In this document: in pieces, positions 24,895-32,953 of the stretch
Numbering within the stretch: position 1 is the stretch's first letter
How the letters are laid out: each line of letters opens with the position of its first letter
Origin: Candidatus Jordarchaeia archaeon
Lineage (GTDB): Archaea > Asgardarchaeota > Jordiarchaeia > Jordiarchaeales > Jordiarchaeaceae
Reading direction: 5' to 3'
Assembly (NCBI GenBank): GCA_029856435.1
Contig: JAHQXB010000073.1
Coordinates: forward strand, 1 to 36,210
Length of the DNA: 36,210 nt
Notes under the pieces: model-generated
Told to the model about the DNA's origin: nothing
Seen by the model: the letters and a program-made list of their open reading frames with translations, nothing else
Databases searched by the model: none
Program-made: the position numbers and the translations under genes

Positions 24895-25152
24895 CTACAG
24901 AGGCGGCCCTCCGGAAGGTGGGGATAGGAAGGAATATTTGTCCTCCCGCCGCCTTTTTTCGGAATCGTCTTTAGGCACCTTTTGTGTTGACTTGTCCGAA
25001 GAACTCCTTTTGGTATCAAGTCCCAGCTTCTTTATGCTTCTCAAAATGGTGGTCTCAGATACTCCCAGCTTTTCAGCGATTTGCCTTACGGTTAATCCTT
25101 GTCTGTATAACTGTTTGAGCTCTTCTTCGGTAAATTTTCTACTTGACGTCAC
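24895..25152 (-). CDS. Small helix-turn-helix regulator (resolvase/Hin type HTH)
   Basis: This codes for 85 residues from GTG 25152 with AGGTG 6 nt upstream. Residues 5-42 are a resolvase-type HTH: FTEEELKQLYRQGLTVRQIA, then EKLGVSETTILRSIKKLGL. A basic, Ser/Lys/Asp-rich tail follows. As first gene of the long minus-strand series, 28 bp before the membrane protein gene, it probably autoregulates the operon. The TATA at 25189-25198 puts the mRNA start about 10-15 nt before the GTG. A longer frame to 25230 would begin upstream of that promoter and is rejected. Confidence 0.75.
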   Translation of the reverse strand: MTSSRKFTEEELKQLYRQGLTVRQIAEKLGVSETTILRSIKKLGLDTKRSSSDKSTQKVPKDDSEKRRREDKYSFLSPPSGGPPL

Positions 25153-25188
25153 TGTTAACACCTGAGAATTTTGGAGGCAAAAATATCC

Positions 25189-25198
25189 TTTATAAATA
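25189..25198 (-). promoter_or_regulatory. TATA box of the HTH-helicase operon
   Basis: The plus strand reads CCTTTATAAATA, so the minus strand has TATTTATAAAGG, a strong TATA element 40 bp ahead of the GTG start. It resembles the perfect palindrome CCTTTATAAAGG at 25815-25826, ahead of the divergent radA series, which could share the same control. Confidence 0.5.
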
Positions 25199-25391
25199 CA
25201 TAGTGTTGCCTCAAAGTGGCCCCATTTCACCCGTTTTAGGGGACTATTTTGCCTTCTATTAACTTTTAAAGCGTTATTTTTCCTTTATCCAAAATTTTTC
25301 ACCAAAATTTTGTATTATTCCCTAACAGAAGAAAAAAAACCCCTTTTTTCAATTAAAAAATTTGGGTGGAAAATACTCAGAAAATCTAACG

Positions 25392-25621
25392 GTGCAAAAA
25401 ATATCCAAAAACAGCCCTAAAAACGCTATAAAAATGTACAGCTATAAAAGCACGCGACTCATAGTAAATCACGCTTCCAAAACTATGAAAAAGCCCCAAA
25501 AAAAGCTCTATGTTGTCTGCATGCTCTTTTCCAGATTTTTCCGGTTTGCTACAAATGTTTGCTAAACTAAAGGTGACAATAATATATACTTTTAGGGGCA
25601 TTTTTTGAACATTTTTTGCAC
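25392..25621. promoter_or_regulatory. Convergent pair of GTGCAAAAAAT promoter motifs
   Basis: On the plus strand GTGCAAAAAATATCCAAAAA (25392-25411) is followed by CTATAAAAATG. On the minus strand GTGCAAAAAATGTTCAAAAA (from 25621) is followed by AGTATATATT. The two promoters would fire towards each other across about 230 bp with no gene between, as if to make noncoding RNAs or interfere with one another. A third copy is at 13489-13508. The constant motif-to-TATA arrangement suggests a shared activator or extended promoter element. Confidence 0.5.
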
Positions 25622-25684
25622 TACCCGATTCAATGAGCCAAAACCAAGTCCCTGCAAGAGAGTGAAAAAAGGAATCATAAAAGA

Positions 25685-25927
25685 TTAAAAATAAAAAAAG
25701 GTAAAAAAATGACATAAAAAACAGAAATAAAACGAAAAATTTTCCAAAATAAAAAAATAAAATAGAAAAATACTCAGAAACCAATAAAAATCACCTCGAA
25801 GAACCAAGCAACAGCCTTTATAAAGGAAAACTAAACCAAACAAAACCAGTGCGGCGCAAAAATAAAGCATAACATAAAATATCCACCCCCACCTACTCAC
25901 CTGCATTCTGCTGCTCAAGCGCCGCAC
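25685..25927 (-). CDS. Possible small hydrophobic membrane protein
   Basis: An 80-codon frame starts at GTG 25927 (or at ATG 25903, MQVSRWGWIFYVMLYFC), with two or more predicted membrane helices. The second half is a run of Phe/Tyr/Leu caused by the A-rich plus strand, so the coding potential is doubtful. If real it would start between the two divergent gene series and resemble the G/T-rich small membrane gene at 7220-7702 in composition. It includes the palindrome at 25815-25826. Low confidence. Confidence 0.2.
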   Translation of the reverse strand: MRRLSSRMQVSRWGWIFYVMLYFCAALVLFGLVFLYKGCCLVLRGDFYWFLSIFLFYFFILENFSFYFCFLCHFFTFFYF

Positions 25928-25984
25928 CCCCCAAAAAACCGAAACACAACTCGCTAAAACACAAGAAAAGATCTGGTGAATTTG

Positions 25985-26248
25985 ATGCCCGAAGTCTATT
26001 GTAAGAATTTAAACAAGATGGTTGATGGAGGATACTGCTCCTTTATATGTAACCTTCCAGAAACCGAAAAAAGAATCTTCTACAACCCCTTCAGAGGCAT
26101 CATCGCCGAATGCAACTTTAACGAGGCCCCCCAAGAATCTGAAACCAAAACCACTCCTACCATTACAAAAAAGGGTGAACCAGAAGAGCCCTCCAAAAGT
26201 TCCCAATCAATAACTATCAAATCAAAAAAATTTTTGGAGGAAGAATAA
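25985..26248 (+). CDS. Small cysteine-containing protein upstream of radA
   Basis: This codes for 87 residues from ATG 25985 with GGTGA 5 nt upstream; GTG 25976 is less likely. Four cysteines in the first half (residues 6, 18, 22 and 43; spacing Cx11Cx3Cx20C) could bind zinc or an Fe-S cluster, and the motif YNPFRG may be structural. The second half is a Pro/Glu/Thr/Lys-rich disordered tail ending in KKFLEEE. It ends 4 bp before the RadA start, and its GGAGGAAG 3' end supplies the RadA ribosome binding site, so the two are coupled. Family not recognised; it may be a RadA accessory factor. Confidence 0.65.
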   Translation: MPEVYCKNLNKMVDGGYCSFICNLPETEKRIFYNPFRGIIAECNFNEAPQESETKTTPTITKKGEPEEPSKSSQSITIKSKKFLEEE

Positions 26249-26252
26249 AACA

Positions 26253-27320
26253 TTGGACATAACCAACATTAAGGGTATAGGACCGGAAAAAGCCAAAAAA
26301 CTCATGAACGCCGGCTACAGCACAGTAGAAAGCATCGCCTTCTCCTCACCCAGAGACCTATCCCTAGACTCCGGAATACCAGAAGAAACCGCCCGAACAA
26401 TTATTGCCTCCGCCAAGCTGATTATCCGCTCCAAAGAAAACACCAAAGGCGGAAAACTGGTGGAAATCCTCTCAGGTAAAGACGCCAAAAAAGTCCTGCA
26501 AAACATGGATCACATAACCACCGGAATAAAGGGGCTTGACCGAATATTGGGTGGAGGAATAGAAACCTGTGCAGTAACCGAGTTCTACGGACCAGCAAAG
26601 GCGGGAAAAACACAGATATGCCACCAGCTATGCGTCACAGTACAGCTTCCACGAGAAAAAGGCGGCCTTGAAGCACCAGCCCTCTACATAGATACAGAAA
26701 GAACAGTCAAATATGACCACATCAAAAGTGTGGCTGAGAGATTCGGCCTAGATCCAGACCTGGCAAGTGACAATGTATTCTACGCTTACACTATGAATAG
26801 TGAAGCTCTATACGAACTGGTTCACAAAAATTTGGACGAGGTAGTTCAAAACAGGGGAATCAAACTTGTGGTCGTTGACTGTCTAACTGGACACTTCCGC
26901 GCAGAATACTGCGGTAGAGAAAGTCTACCCCTGAGACAACAAAAAATAAACAGAATTATTCACGACCTGTTGAGAATCGCGGTTTCCCACGATTTAGCAG
27001 TGGTGGTAACAAACCAGGTACACTCCCAGCCCGACCTATATGGCAAGAGCGAGAACCCCATAGGCGGGCACACGGTGGCTCACGGAGTCACCTTCAGGCT
27101 GGGCCTGAGCACCAGAAAATACAACATGAGAACTGTAACCGTAGTAGACGCCCCCGCCCTTCCCCCAGATGAAGCCTACTTTGCAATAACCTCCAGGGGA
27201 CTAATTGACATAAATCCCAAGGATTTGAATTCCAAATGCCCAATCAAATTCCCTGGTGAAGGCGAAATAAGGGAAAGAGAAGTAGAGAGTGTGGAGGAGG
27301 CAGAAACCGTTACAGATTAA
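26253..27320 (+). CDS. radA: RadA-type recombinase, divergent
   Basis: This codes for 355 residues from TTG 26253. The N-terminal helix-hairpin-helix domain is intact (IKGIGPEKAKKLMNAGYSTV, then SGIPEETARTIIASAKL). The core has HITTGIKGLDRILGGGIET, Walker A GPAKAGKTQ (113-121), LYIDTERT, Walker B LVVVDCLTGHFRAEY, and the L2 region NQVHSQPD...NPIGGH. It should form nucleoprotein filaments for strand exchange. Differences from canonical RadA: P-loop GPAKAGKTQ instead of GEFGSGKTQ, no GFxTA (FxxA) polymerisation motif in the linker (60-85), and an acidic C-terminal extension. It may therefore be a RadA paralogue rather than the housekeeping recombinase. It overlaps no gene; the next starts 17 bp on. 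Confidence 0.85.
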   Translation: MDITNIKGIGPEKAKKLMNAGYSTVESIAFSSPRDLSLDSGIPEETARTIIASAKLIIRSKENTKGGKLVEILSGKDAKKVLQNMDHITTGIKGLDRILGGGIETCAVTEFYGPAKAGKTQICHQLCVTVQLPREKGGLEAPALYIDTERTVKYDHIKSVAERFGLDPDLASDNVFYAYTMNSEALYELVHKNLDEVVQNRGIKLVVVDCLTGHFRAEYCGRESLPLRQQKINRIIHDLLRIAVSHDLAVVVTNQVHSQPDLYGKSENPIGGHTVAHGVTFRLGLSTRKYNMRTVTVVDAPALPPDEAYFAITSRGLIDINPKDLNSKCPIKFPGEGEIREREVESVEEAETVTD

Positions 27321-27336
27321 ATTCCGGTGGTACAGC

Positions 27337-29937
27337 GTGTCTAGAAGGGCAATAACATTCACGCTACTCCCCCTCATAATTGTCCTAATGGTTTCCAGCC
27401 TCTTTGCTGTTCTAACCATGTCAATCAGTTACCAGTCCCAACCCCTAAACGAAGTGAAACCTGTTTATGTTCCCAAATCTGCGGTGAGTGTTGCCTATCT
27501 TACAAATCAATCCACTCCCTTAAAATGGGAGAAATATTTTACAAATGGTTCAAGTCAAGCTAACCTGCAGAATGCAATTGGTTTCCTCTCATCTCTGGGT
27601 ACTCGTCACACATCACGGACGGAGTGTAACACTTCTGCAGATTATATTTTTGCAGCTCTTCAATCCTATGGTTACCTGCCCTCAAGAGACTATTTCTCTG
27701 TTATTTGGCAAAACGTATCCTACGTTACCCAAAACATATACTGTGTTAAGCCCTCAGCCTCTCAAGAAATAATCCTTCTTGTCTGCCATTACGACTCTAT
27801 AAGAGTTCTAAGAATAGGGGACACGATTTTGGGTCTTCAAAACACCAACTGTCCCGGAGCGGTTGACGACGCTGCGGGAGTGGCGATACTTTTAGAGACC
27901 GCCCGTCTACTATATAATGTGAGCTTTGAGAAAACCATTGTTTTCGCTTTTCTGAGCGGAGAGGAGGGAAACAGCACCCAAGAACACTGGTTCGGCTCAC
28001 AGCAACTAGTCACCCAAGGATACCAATTATTCACCACCCAACTTTCAAACATAAAAAGAGTAGTTTATCTAGACACTATTGGGGAGCTCCCCTACGGCGA
28101 GCCAAATGGACAAATAGGAATATTTTCGGAACCAACATTATGGACACATAAAAGTTCACTTATAAGCGCAGCCACAGATCTCGGAATAAATATACTTTCT
28201 GAAAACGCTCCCCGAGCCGGCTCTATTTCCCAAGCTAAAAAGGAATTCTACTCAGAATGGTACCTACAATCAGTGCTACCCACAATAACTATCTCCCAAA
28301 CTAACTCGACTCTCACTACAAGCGATAGGCTCACCCAACTTGACACCTCCTCCATAATAGATTACACTCTTATTGAAAATGTAGCCAAAATTCTCACCGC
28401 CTCACTGGTAAGAGAATTCTTCACGCTTCCACCAAGCTCCCCCAGCCATGCACATGAGTGGAACGAACTCTTAAGCCTCTATCTAGGCGGAGTCACCTTC
28501 TTTGAGCAGGATTACACAGAGTACTTATCCCACCCCAGTTCAAACGTGGTAATAATTGGGCCGGGATTGAACTTTTCAGAAAAAGAACTCCAAGACCTAG
28601 CCGCCATAAATAAGCCCCTCATCTGCACTGGGAACAGTGGTATAAATCTACTTGGAGGCTTAGGCGCCCAATTAACCAGCAGTACTAGCAACACTAATCA
28701 TGTTAACCTAGTAAGTGTAGATCTGTTCTACCACCCAATATGGGAAAATGTGGAGGAAAACATCACCGTTACGATTAATCAGGGTGAAACAACTCTCATC
28801 ACCGTTGGAAGCAGTTTTTTCTCATTCCTAGAATACCAGGATAAATGCTGGCTGGGCTGCTATTACGGTCATACCTTCTCCAAGTATGTTTTCTACGTGG
28901 GGCGGGACAATCCCGCTAATCTCAGCGGCAAAGCAAAACACATTCTTAGTAATCTTGTTTCTTGGTGTTCCAAACAGGAGGACTACCATCTGCAGCTTCA
29001 ACCCTCAAAAATTGTGGGTGGACAAAAAACAAATCTCACTATGGCTGTGAGAAACGCTCTCAGCTGGGAGGTGGTAGAGGCAGCCTCTTTTATGGTAAGC
29101 ATCACCCAGAATGGTGAGCAAATATTTCAAGGTGTTGTACCAACAACAAATGGCTACTTTACTATAGAAGTCACACTAAAGGTGGGAAAATGTGTCCTCT
29201 CTGCTTCCAGCGGCATAATTTCTGCAACTAGAGAAGTTGGCGTAATTCCTCCTTTTAACGTTCAAATGTTTTATCCTCCCACCTCGACTCAGGATGAGTA
29301 TTTACTTTTAGCTGTTATACTAGAAAGCTCATCTTCCCAAGACCAAAATCTTCAAGTATTCATACCCGAGCTTCGGGTTTATACTCAGATCCATCTGCCT
29401 CCAAATGGTTCAGTAATAATATATATTCCTGCAGTCTATACTCCATCGTCTCCCTACGACCAGGGTATTCATCTTTTCACGACTATAGTTCAAGGCCACT
29501 GTTCCAACGTTTTAGCCTTCCCGATGTTCATTTACCCATCCCTTAGAAGCACTGTTTTTGGATATGTCCTCCCCTTTGCCGCCTTACTGACCTGCAGCAT
29601 TTTTTCCTACAGAAGAGTATTCCACATTAAGCCCCCGAAAGAGATTCAGCTCCGGGAAGCTGAGAGAAGGGAGAGAAGAAAATTCTTTGAGGGGCTCATC
29701 TTAGAAAACCCAAAAGATGTTGAAATACTGATAAAGTATCTGAGGGAGACGGGGTTCGTGGAAATGGGTGAAAACCGATTCTACAATTTCCAAGCCATAG
29801 TTGAGATAAAAACCAGAGGGGAGAACTCCATTGTCAGAATCTTTTCCTCTCAAAGAGGTTTCTATGAACATTTACAATTGAAGTTGGAGGAGTGGGAAAG
29901 CCAATCTCAAGGAGGTATGCGAAGTGATGTGGGGTGA
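27337..29937 (+). CDS. M28-peptidase-like multidomain membrane protein
   Basis: This codes for 866 residues from GTG 27337 (GGTGG 6 nt upstream). A TM/signal helix (8-30) leads into an extracellular M28-aminopeptidase-like domain with metal-ligand motifs CHYDS (His151), AVDDAAG (~177), GEEG (209-210) and YLDTIGE (~246). The last His ligand, usually in a YHTxxD motif, is missing: the equivalent region reads STLTTSDRLTQLD. Next come an amidotransferase-like module (PLICTGNSGINLLGGLG) as in the 10971-13289 protein, beta-sandwich repeats, a TM helix (~745-765) and a cytoplasmic domain that reads like a winged helix (EILIKYLRETGFVEMGENRF). Peptidase activity is uncertain; it may be a receptor. It is coupled to the next gene by overlap. 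Confidence 0.75.
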   Translation: MSRRAITFTLLPLIIVLMVSSLFAVLTMSISYQSQPLNEVKPVYVPKSAVSVAYLTNQSTPLKWEKYFTNGSSQANLQNAIGFLSSLGTRHTSRTECNTSADYIFAALQSYGYLPSRDYFSVIWQNVSYVTQNIYCVKPSASQEIILLVCHYDSIRVLRIGDTILGLQNTNCPGAVDDAAGVAILLETARLLYNVSFEKTIVFAFLSGEEGNSTQEHWFGSQQLVTQGYQLFTTQLSNIKRVVYLDTIGELPYGEPNGQIGIFSEPTLWTHKSSLISAATDLGINILSENAPRAGSISQAKKEFYSEWYLQSVLPTITISQTNSTLTTSDRLTQLDTSSIIDYTLIENVAKILTASLVREFFTLPPSSPSHAHEWNELLSLYLGGVTFFEQDYTEYLSHPSSNVVIIGPGLNFSEKELQDLAAINKPLICTGNSGINLLGGLGAQLTSSTSNTNHVNLVSVDLFYHPIWENVEENITVTINQGETTLITVGSSFFSFLEYQDKCWLGCYYGHTFSKYVFYVGRDNPANLSGKAKHILSNLVSWCSKQEDYHLQLQPSKIVGGQKTNLTMAVRNALSWEVVEAASFMVSITQNGEQIFQGVVPTTNGYFTIEVTLKVGKCVLSASSGIISATREVGVIPPFNVQMFYPPTSTQDEYLLLAVILESSSSQDQNLQVFIPELRVYTQIHLPPNGSVIIYIPAVYTPSSPYDQGIHLFTTIVQGHCSNVLAFPMFIYPSLRSTVFGYVLPFAALLTCSIFSYRRVFHIKPPKEIQLREAERRERRKFFEGLILENPKDVEILIKYLRETGFVEMGENRFYNFQAIVEIKTRGENSIVRIFSSQRGFYEHLQLKLEEWESQSQGGMRSDVG

Positions 29938-30382
29938 AGAAATAGTAGGTGGGATACTAGGCTATCTACTAACAGATGGAGTCATGTTGCTCGTTGCATT
30001 CCTTTTGCTGTTTCTAGCTCTCAAAATCATCATGGTAATACTTGGAACGGAAGAAAACAGAGTGCGTCCCCTACCTTTATCCGGGGCTCAATGGCCTGAA
30101 AAAGCTAATCCCTATATTCAAATAGCCGAGGCCTTGGAGAGGGGGGATCAGAGAGCCTTACTCTGGTTAATGAGCCAAAACACACTAAGAAGAAGGATTT
30201 TTAGAGCTCTAAACTCTTTTGCGGTTGATTTGTTTTTGGGCACCGTATCCATATTATCTGTCCTGAGCATATACATCAAAATTAGGGCCATTCCAGTTCA
30301 GGATTGGATTGTAATCATAATGGCAGCGGCGGCCCTTATTCTCATAGGCATCTCATATTGGAGGGTAAAAGTTGAGAATTAA
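29924..30382 (+). CDS. Three-TM membrane protein
   Basis: This codes for 152 residues. Its GTG start (29924; ATG at 29927) lies inside the end of the M28-like gene, with GGAGGT 7 nt upstream. TM segments lie at about 8-40, 100-115 and 121-145. A soluble loop between residues 45 and 95 includes ALERGDQRALLWLMSQNTLRRRI, helical and basic. Family not recognised. By position it belongs to the membrane complex of this series. A 96-bp gap with no gene separates it from the next gene. Confidence 0.7.
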   Translation: MMWGEEIVGGILGYLLTDGVMLLVAFLLLFLALKIIMVILGTEENRVRPLPLSGAQWPEKANPYIQIAEALERGDQRALLWLMSQNTLRRRIFRALNSFAVDLFLGTVSILSVLSIYIKIRAIPVQDWIVIIMAAAALILIGISYWRVKVEN

Positions 30383-30478
30383 AGATGATGTGGAACACTT
30401 GAAAACTCAAATTGAGACTCCCAGAACTTACTCTAACATTCACTGTTACCTAATTAGAGTTAAAGGAGGTTTAAAGAA

Positions 30479-31360
30479 GTGTCAATTGAAAAAATAAAGG
30501 CCAAAGCAAAAAGTGTGAAGCCCGGAGAAGTGGAGTTTGAAGAAGTTACATTTGACAGCCCCGCCACTATTGAGTGGTCTGATAGAAACGCCAAAATCTT
30601 CAGCCCAATAAATGTAGCCAAGTTCATGATGGTGTTCATAGTCTGCATACTTTCCTACTTTTTATCCAATGTTTACTTATCCTATCCCTACTGGGTAATT
30701 GCAACTGCTGCTTGCACCTATATCGCGCTTTGTGCAGTTAGCACCAAGGCAGCTTCACCCTTTCTTAAACTATTAAGTCATGGAAAGTGGCCTAGCAAAG
30801 AAAAGTTTTCACTGGTTAACCCCTTTCAGGATTTAACATTTTTCTTTATGAATGGAGAGGAATCTGTACTAATAATGCGTGACAGTTACAAGCTAGCAGC
30901 CTACGCCATGATGAAGGTTGAGGAAATTCCCCTAAACATTAGAGGCGATTTCAAATACTTCTTCCGAACACTATACCTGCAAAAACTACCAGTAATCTAT
31001 TTTGTAGAGAGCAGCCCAGTGTCTGAGAAAATTGTGAAATATTTACCGAACATGGAAGAAAAAAGTCAAAGGTACCTAGCCAAGAAAGACCCATCACGCA
31101 GAAAAACATTCCTCTGGGGAGGAGGAGGCATCTGGACAACCCGTATAGTTCTGGGAACCAAAAAAGAAATAATAGCGCCAGTAAGACTTGACAATTCCAT
31201 TAAAAAACTGGTTGAAGAAGTGAAAATGAACGCTTTTTCCCTAGCCACCGCATTCGAGAACTCCTACCCTCACTGCAAAATTGAACCCCTAGTGGGCGAA
31301 TCCCTCCTAGAAGCTACTAAAGCTATGCTCACTGGAGGAGGAGTATCCCATTTTTTCTAA
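30479..31360 (+). CDS. Two-TM protein resembling a VirB4 N-terminal region
   Basis: This codes for 293 residues from GTG 30479 with AGGAGGT about 7 nt upstream. A charged N-terminus (1-42) precedes a TM pair (~45-65, 68-88), then a soluble alpha/beta domain: FFFMNGEESVLIMRDSYKLA, then PLNIRGDFKYFFRTLYL, then LPVIYFVESSPV. The pattern strand-strand, ...IP....RG.F..F...L..LP..I.., then YLAKKDPSRR resembles the N-terminal (CagE/TrbE-like) domain that precedes the VirB4 or HerA-type ATPase in secretion and conjugation systems. The HerA-like protein follows after 26 bp. A split VirB4-like pair is the simplest reading. It is an inference by pattern. Confidence 0.6.
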   Translation: MSIEKIKAKAKSVKPGEVEFEEVTFDSPATIEWSDRNAKIFSPINVAKFMMVFIVCILSYFLSNVYLSYPYWVIATAACTYIALCAVSTKAASPFLKLLSHGKWPSKEKFSLVNPFQDLTFFFMNGEESVLIMRDSYKLAAYAMMKVEEIPLNIRGDFKYFFRTLYLQKLPVIYFVESSPVSEKIVKYLPNMEEKSQRYLAKKDPSRRKTFLWGGGGIWTTRIVLGTKKEIIAPVRLDNSIKKLVEEVKMNAFSLATAFENSYPHCKIEPLVGESLLEATKAMLTGGGVSHFF

Positions 31361-31386
31361 CAGGACTGGAGGCGGCTCTAACATTC

Positions 31387-32925
31387 GTGGATCTCGCAGA
31401 TTTCATGTCCAAGGGATTAGTGGTTAAACCAGCGGCAGAATTCATCAGCCCCTCCGTAGATTACGACTTACTACTGGGAAGAGTAATTGAAACAGAAACC
31501 TACAAGGAAGATGTGGACGTAGGACTAAAAGTAGAGCACTTGCACAGGGGCATTATGGTTGCGGGAGGAAGCCAAGATGAACGTAACGCCACCAACCTAA
31601 AAATCATCTTTGAAGCTTCCAACTTTTCGTGGAACTACCTAATGGTGGATACAAAGAATCAACTTAGAAAACTAGTGAAGTTGAACCCCGAAACACGCGT
31701 ATACCCCAGCAAAAGTATATGCATAAATCCCCTCGATCCAGAAGACTCAAGCATTTCCGAATACATTTCCCTGCTGCTCCAACTATTCCAAATCCTATGG
31801 AACCTCACAGACAGGCAGAGCATCTGTTTAAATGAAGCATTAAGGAGCGTCTACGAGAAATACGAGAATGCCACCCCCACCCTTGAGGATTTGAGAAACG
31901 CCTTAATCAGTCAGAGTTCGTCCAAACTAAGAACCCCACAGGAGAGAAGTGAAATAGAAGGAGTGATACGAAGCATAACAGGATTACTTGTTTCTGAAGA
32001 ATCTCCAACAATAAATGGGCGCTCCACAATGCCCTTCGGAGACCTCACAACCAACCCCACGATTATTGAAATAACATCGAAAGACCGCCATTTTTCGTGC
32101 TTCCTAAAGGGTTTGATGATAGTAAAAGCCCTGGCCACCGATACGAAAAGATATTCCATATTTATCGACGATGCTGAGGAGATTTTCAAAAACATACGGT
32201 TTGGGTGGAAAACACAACAAGTCTATTTCCAGGAACACCTAACAGGATGGGTGGAAAGCCTAAAGGGAATGAAAGTGGGATTACACATTTCAACCAGTCT
32301 ACCCAGACTAATCTACGGCCCGGTTCGCCCCCTGATAGAAACCCAAATATTCCACAAACTAGTTTCAGGCGAAGACATCGACGCAGCAGGAGACTTATTG
32401 GGCCTAGAGGAACACGCACCAGGTATACACTCCGATAAAAGGGAAAGACTCTACCAAAAAACCTACCTCAAATACCTAAAAGAGGGAGAAGCCCTTTTCC
32501 ACAGACCAGACCTGCCAACCGGATTCCCCATCAAAATACACTACCCCACACTGGTATTCTCAATGCCGCCCTCAGACCAAGAAATAAAAATTAGACTCCA
32601 AGATCTTTATCCTCCCCAAAACGTCAACCTCCCAGAAAGCTTACCATCCACCACGCTTGAAAGAGATTTGAAAAATGAAAGCGAACACGCCGCAGAAATA
32701 CTGCAACTACTCCACGAATACCCCCAACTCTCCTCAACAAACATAGTGCTAAGCCTAAAAATGGAGGTGGAACCAGAAAAAATAAGGTATCTCCTCGAAA
32801 AGCTCAAGGAACTAGAATACCTCAAGGAAAGACTAGAAATCTGGAAATCAAAAACAAAAAGGGTATACTCCCTAACACTAAAAGGAGAACAAGCCCTAAA
32901 AGAATATACAGAATCCAAACATTGA
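31387..32925 (+). CDS. HerA/FtsK-like protein with lost Walker A
   Basis: This codes for 512 residues from GTG 31387 (ATG 31408 is possible). It matches the HerA/VirB4 layout: LLGRVIE, GLKVEHLHRGIMVAGG, then FEASNFSWNYLMVDTKNQLRK. Where HerA has GATGSGKT, this protein reads GGSQDERNAT (60-69), so the lysine and Thr are gone. Walker B looks present as YSIFIDDAEE (Asp261/262). The C-terminal 75 residues are a winged helix (AAEILQLLHEYPQLSSTNIV). This implies a pseudo-ATPase, or one that needs another P-loop in trans. It is the last gene of the radA series. Mobile debris begins ~30 bp after the stop. Confidence 0.75.
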   Translation: MDLADFMSKGLVVKPAAEFISPSVDYDLLLGRVIETETYKEDVDVGLKVEHLHRGIMVAGGSQDERNATNLKIIFEASNFSWNYLMVDTKNQLRKLVKLNPETRVYPSKSICINPLDPEDSSISEYISLLLQLFQILWNLTDRQSICLNEALRSVYEKYENATPTLEDLRNALISQSSSKLRTPQERSEIEGVIRSITGLLVSEESPTINGRSTMPFGDLTTNPTIIEITSKDRHFSCFLKGLMIVKALATDTKRYSIFIDDAEEIFKNIRFGWKTQQVYFQEHLTGWVESLKGMKVGLHISTSLPRLIYGPVRPLIETQIFHKLVSGEDIDAAGDLLGLEEHAPGIHSDKRERLYQKTYLKYLKEGEALFHRPDLPTGFPIKIHYPTLVFSMPPSDQEIKIRLQDLYPPQNVNLPESLPSTTLERDLKNESEHAAEILQLLHEYPQLSSTNIVLSLKMEVEPEKIRYLLEKLKELEYLKERLEIWKSKTKRVYSLTLKGEQALKEYTESKH

Positions 32926-32953
32926 TCAAAACCATACACAAAAAACTAAAACA

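Larger units (their letters stand above)
25153..25984. other. Control region between the divergent gene series
   Basis: This is 0.83 kb of very AT-rich sequence. It carries the TATA for the minus series (25189-25198), two inward-facing copies of the GTGCAAAAAAT motif (25392-25411 and 25602-25621), each followed by a TATA, and the 12-bp palindrome CCTTTATAAAGG (25815-25826), whose TATA could serve the plus series with a long leader of roughly 135 nt. No confident gene lies here; a hydrophobic minus-strand frame is listed separately. Confidence 0.45.

Noticed and set aside
24867..25019. N-terminal extension of the large membrane protein
   Set aside because: It would overlap the HTH gene out of frame; ATG 24866 with GGGAGAG upstream is the better start.
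27289..27336. Upstream start of the M28-like gene
   Set aside because: It lies inside radA without its own signal; GTG 27337 has GGTGG at the right distance and gives a proper signal-anchor N-terminus.
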